From positions 1 through 16,530 of the forward strand of contig CASDQU010000070.1 in the NCBI GenBank assembly GCA_949282835.1: a DNA stretch of 16,530 nucleotides, in the 5' to 3' direction. Positions 13,528 through 16,530 of the stretch are shown in pieces (position 1 is the first letter of the stretch; each line of letters opens with the position of its first letter). The position numbers and the translations under genes were made by a program. The DNA comes from an uncultured Bacillota bacterium (GTDB lineage: Bacteria > Bacillota > Clostridia > Christensenellales > UBA1242). The notes below the pieces were generated by a model. That model did no database searches. It was not told the DNA's origin and saw only the letters and a program-made list of their open reading frames with translations.

Positions 13528-14535
13528 TTACCTCCTTTGAGTAAGTCCTCTCACTTCGTTAGAAATATACTCCGCACGAAGTCTATTTTCCTCTTTTTTA
13601 TCCTTGAAATTGAAAATTTCTTTCAAATTCGCACTTGCTCCTTCATAAAACAACTTTTGATAGCGAGTATTAGAAGAAATATTTAAAAACCCTAATGCCT
13701 GACCTAATTTGACTTTAGATAAAAGTTCAATCATTTCCTCTTCGCCAAGACTAAAGCAGTTGGTTATTTCTCCATATGCGCGCAAGCTTAAGTCTTTATA
13801 TTTGTCATAGTCTTTCTCTAGCATTTCCTCTCTAAGGCGTTTTTCTTTTTCGCATATTTGATAGATATATTCACTGACTTTATCTATAATCTCGTTTTCA
13901 TCAAGACCAAGTGAACACTGATTTGAAATTTGGTAAAAATAGCCCTGTGCTTTTGAGCCTTCTCCATATATGCCACGAACAGTCAGTCCATTTTCGCCGC
14001 ATGAGCGTATAAGTCCTTCAATCTCATTTGCGATTGCATAAGCTGGCAAAAAAAGCATGACTGAAGCACGCATGCCACTGCCTAAATTTGAAGGACTTGC
14101 AGTGATAAAACCTAAATCATTATCAAAGGCGATTGGAAGACTTTTGATAATCTCATCATCTATCTTAGAAAGCCTTCTATATGGCTTATACAAATTAAAA
14201 CCTTCTTCAAGGCACTGTTCTCTTATATGGTCTTCTTCATTTATCATAACAATAATTTTTTCATCTTCACTTATTGCCACAGAAGATATATCTTTATTTT
14301 CAATCAATTCTTTACTTATCAAGTGTTTTTCAAAAAGAGCATTACACTCATTCAAAGAAAGTTCTTTTAGCGTCAAAAAATTAAACACCTCAAATTTTTC
14401 AAGTGTTTTCATAACACTACTTGTGATATAGCTCGCGTCAATATCACTTTGGAGCTTTATAAAGAATTTTAGTCCATCTACATTTCTTGCAAGACGAATT
14501 CTTGAAGAAATTGCAATATTGTCAAATATTTCCAT
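13528..14535 (-). CDS. mcsB: Protein arginine kinase McsB
   Basis: A 335-residue phosphagen-kinase-fold enzyme that phosphorylates arginine residues of damaged proteins, marking them for ClpCP. Family motifs: SSRIRLARN (10-18), NEEDHIRE (99-106), the nucleotide and guanidine loop ASPSNLGSGMRAS (146-158), RGIYGEGSKAQG (187-198) and YQISNQ (201-206). At position 147 there is Ser (codon AGT) where McsB and creatine kinases normally have Cys (CPTNLGTG pattern). The C-terminal allosteric RDxxRA motif appears as ENRLRA (316-321), so its first two residues differ. The protein is slightly shorter than usual (about 350-360). It overlaps mcsA by 14 bases and abuts clpC. Function is secure by context; activity level is open. 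Confidence 0.93.
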   Translation of the reverse strand: MEIFDNIAISSRIRLARNVDGLKFFIKLQSDIDASYITSSVMKTLEKFEVFNFLTLKELSLNECNALFEKHLISKELIENKDISSVAISEDEKIIVMINEEDHIREQCLEEGFNLYKPYRRLSKIDDEIIKSLPIAFDNDLGFITASPSNLGSGMRASVMLFLPAYAIANEIEGLIRSCGENGLTVRGIYGEGSKAQGYFYQISNQCSLGLDENEIIDKVSEYIYQICEKEKRLREEMLEKDYDKYKDLSLRAYGEITNCFSLGEEEMIELLSKVKLGQALGFLNISSNTRYQKLFYEGASANLKEIFNFKDKKEENRLRAEYISNEVRGLTQRR

Positions 14536-14695
14536 CGCTTTTACTCACAATTTTACCTTTATGTTTTTTGTCTCCATAAAGGTCTTTTAATGCTTTTTTT
14601 AGTGCTTCAATTTCAAAATAACAATGCTGACAACCTACAAACCCAGTTTGCAATATCTCATTGTATGAAGTTTGGCAATATGGACATCTATTCAT
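14522..14695 (-). CDS. mcsA: Minimal McsA-like zinc-finger protein (activator of McsB)
   Basis: A 57-residue protein matching only the central zinc-finger part of McsA, the activator of McsB. It has CPYC (4-7) and GCQHCY (21-26), giving two CxxC pairs for one zinc, followed by LKKALKDLYGDKKHKGKI, which matches the McsA stretch ending in HxGK. Normal McsA is about 170-185 residues, with another N-terminal zinc finger and a C-terminal UVR coiled coil; both are absent, and the frame is cleanly bounded by tex and mcsB, so this is not a visible truncation by a frameshift. The start at 14695 has AAGGAG just upstream; an upstream in-frame start at 14722 would overlap tex. The gap from the tex stop is 10 bases and the overlap with mcsB 14 bases. 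Confidence 0.85.
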   Translation of the reverse strand: MNRCPYCQTSYNEILQTGFVGCQHCYFEIEALKKALKDLYGDKKHKGKIVSKSDGNI

Positions 14696-14705
14696 ATATC
14701 TCCTT

Positions 14706-16530
14706 TTAATTTTCTTTATCAATTCCTTTCATGGTAAGAGAAATTCGTTTTTTAGCAAGGTCAACTCCAAGCACCTTAACTTCTACCTGTTGACCTACTT
14801 TTAAAACTTCGCTTGGATGTTTGATATAAGCATCAGAGATTTGGCTGATATGAACAAGCCCATCTTGATGTACTCCAATATCAACAAAAGCGCCAAAATC
14901 TATAACATTTCTCACCGTTCCATTTAAAATCATACCCTCTTTCAGGTCTTCCATTGTAATCACATCACTTCTAAGAACAGGTTTGGGCATGCTTTCACGA
15001 ATGTCACGACCTGGCTTTAAAAGTTCTTTTGTGATATCTTCAAGAGTTGGAAGTCCTATTTCGCATTCTTTTGCAACCTTTTCCTCTCCTTTAAGCTTTA
15101 TAAGTGATGGAAGGTTGGAGACATTGCCTTCCTTTATATCATTCTCGCTCATATTGAAAAGTTTTAATAGTTTACGCGTTGCGCCATAACTTTCAGGATG
15201 CACTGCGGTATTGTCTAGGATTTCATCGCCACCTATAACTCTCAAGAAGCCCGCGCATTGCTCATATGCTTTAGGCCCAAGTTTTGGAACAGACAAAAGC
15301 TCTTCTCTATTTTTTATTCCCTTCACTTTGGCTCTATATGCAACAATATTTTTTGCAATAGACATATTTAGTCCTGACACATAACTTAAAAGTGATGGGC
15401 TTGCAGTATTTAAATCCACGCCAACGCTATTAACACAATCTTCAACTACTCCTGTCAAAACTTCTGTCAGCCTGTTTTGCGGCATGTCATGTTGATATTG
15501 CCCCACCCCTATCGACTTTACATCAATTTTTATAAGCTCGGCTAAAGGGTCTTGAAGTCTGCGCGCTATAGATACCGCACTTCTGAGCGAAACATCATAA
15601 TCAGGAAATTCTTCTGCGCCAAGTTTAGATGCTGAATATACAGACGCACCCACCTCGCTGACAACTGCATAGCTCACCGGTCGTGACACATGTTTGATAA
15701 GCTCGGCAACAAATATCTCTGCCTCTTTTGATGCAGTACCATTGCCAATAGAGATTACATCTACTTTATACTTATCTATCAAAACTTTAAGTTTTTCAAT
15801 GGACTCTTCAGTCTTAGACTGAGGAGGAGTTGGGTAGATAACAGTTGTGGCAAGTACATTACCATTTGTATCAATAACAGCTATTTTACAACCTGTTCTA
15901 TACGCTGGGTCAAGACCTAAAATAACATTATTTTTTAAAGGTGCTTCCATGAGCAGTGGTTTCAAATTTACCTCAAACATCTTGATAGCTTGCTCATCAG
16001 CTCTATCAGTTAAATTATTTCTACACTCCCTCTCAAGAGATGGGAATAAAAGCCTATCATACGAGTCATTTATAACCTCTTCCATGAGTTTATCGGTATT
16101 AGGGTTGTCCTTTTTATAATATTTGTTGATAATCTCCATGGCAAGGTCGCGATTGACTTCAATGTCAACTTTAAGGCATTTTTCTTTTTCCCCTCTATTG
16201 ATAGCAAGAATTCTATGTGATGGAATTGTTTTGATTTCTTGTTTAAATCCTGCATATGTTTCATAAGTTGGACTATTTTCATTTTCTAAAAGTTCACACT
16301 TAATGACCGCTTTGTCTTCCAACAATTTTCTAAGCTCTTTTCTTAGCTCTGCGTCATCAGATATACGCTCTGCAACGATATCTTTAGCACCGCCTATTGC
16401 CTCTTCCACCGACAAAACTTCTTCAGTTAAATATTTCTCTGCTTCAGCAAGAACATCATATGATTTTGATTGCATTTGCAAAATATCTGCAAGCCCTTCA
16501 AGTCCTTTGGCTATCGCCACTGAAGCTCTA
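14706..16530 (-). CDS. tex: Tex-family transcription accessory / RNA-binding protein (5' end beyond window)
   Basis: About 607 residues of a Tex protein, a conserved nucleic-acid-binding factor. The frame is open to the right edge, so the start and roughly the first hundred or more residues lie outside. Numbering from the GTG at 16520, domains in order are: helical region (1-195); YqgF/RNase H-like domain starting ILGLDPAYRTGCKIAVID (200-217) and running to about 325, with GVGQYQHDM (338-346) after it; helix-hairpin-helix region (366-430: GVDLNTASPSLLSYVSG and LSVPKLGPKAYEQCAGFLR); and a C-terminal S1 domain (526-597: GTVRNVIDFGAFVDIGVHQD, GLVHISQISD, KKRISLTMK). It is the most upstream visible gene of the mcsA-mcsB-clpC operon. 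GTG 16520 is not taken as the true start because conserved Tex sequence continues upstream of it. Confidence 0.96.
   Translation of the reverse strand, partial: RASVAIAKGLEGLADILQMQSKSYDVLAEAEKYLTEEVLSVEEAIGGAKDIVAERISDDAELRKELRKLLEDKAVIKCELLENENSPTYETYAGFKQEIKTIPSHRILAINRGEKEKCLKVDIEVNRDLAMEIINKYYKKDNPNTDKLMEEVINDSYDRLLFPSLERECRNNLTDRADEQAIKMFEVNLKPLLMEAPLKNNVILGLDPAYRTGCKIAVIDTNGNVLATTVIYPTPPQSKTEESIEKLKVLIDKYKVDVISIGNGTASKEAEIFVAELIKHVSRPVSYAVVSEVGASVYSASKLGAEEFPDYDVSLRSAVSIARRLQDPLAELIKIDVKSIGVGQYQHDMPQNRLTEVLTGVVEDCVNSVGVDLNTASPSLLSYVSGLNMSIAKNIVAYRAKVKGIKNREELLSVPKLGPKAYEQCAGFLRVIGGDEILDNTAVHPESYGATRKLLKLFNMSENDIKEGNVSNLPSLIKLKGEEKVAKECEIGLPTLEDITKELLKPGRDIRESMPKPVLRSDVITMEDLKEGMILNGTVRNVIDFGAFVDIGVHQDGLVHISQISDAYIKHPSEVLKVGQQVEVKVLGVDLAKKRISLTMKGIDKEN

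Overview
This looks like a piece of the chromosome of a low-GC, endospore-forming Bacillota (Clostridia-like) bacterium, probably an uncultured anaerobe. It carries spore genes (gpr germination protease, ytfJ, a dacF-type carboxypeptidase, a DUF2953 gene), the Gram-positive arginine-phosphorylation/ClpC module (mcsA, mcsB, clpC), a long-form ribosome hibernation factor and AGGAGG-type ribosome binding sites. The species cannot be named from the sequence alone.

Layout. Positions 1-53 hold the first codons of a gene that leaves the window on the left and begins like a signal peptide. Positions 183-1867 hold two minus-strand accessory genes, an esterase and an iron-sulfur-type flavoprotein, coupled by an ATGA overlap and lying downstream of a tRNA-Thr(CGU) (1928-2003). 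Between the tRNA and the next operon is a large imperfect hairpin (2107-2159). Positions 2178-7551 form one dense minus-strand operon, in transcription order: gpr, DUF2953, ytfJ, dacF, rluB, plsC and an S1-domain protein. This is a trimmed version of a familiar clostridial cluster; spmA, spmB, cmk and ispH are not in it.

Positions 7593-10443 run on the plus strand. First comes rpsT (protein S20), with a textbook promoter and its own terminator. Then come three tandem genes of one GNAT-like family that I do not recognise as a named system: an intact copy, a strongly diverged copy, and a third copy broken by three single-base frameshifts. They form an accessory island between conserved housekeeping genes and are the best candidate here for something undescribed.

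Positions 10457-16530 return to the minus strand. hpf has its own promoter. Upstream of it lies tex-mcsA-mcsB-clpC, the stress protein-quality-control operon. McsB is a protein arginine kinase that marks proteins for ClpCP. McsA is normally its zinc-finger activator, and here it is cut down to about 57 residues with one zinc finger. No ctsR repressor precedes mcsA; the Tex transcription accessory protein (truncated by the window edge) is there instead. McsB has Ser in place of the usual active-site Cys, while the phospho-arginine-binding glutamates of ClpC are kept.
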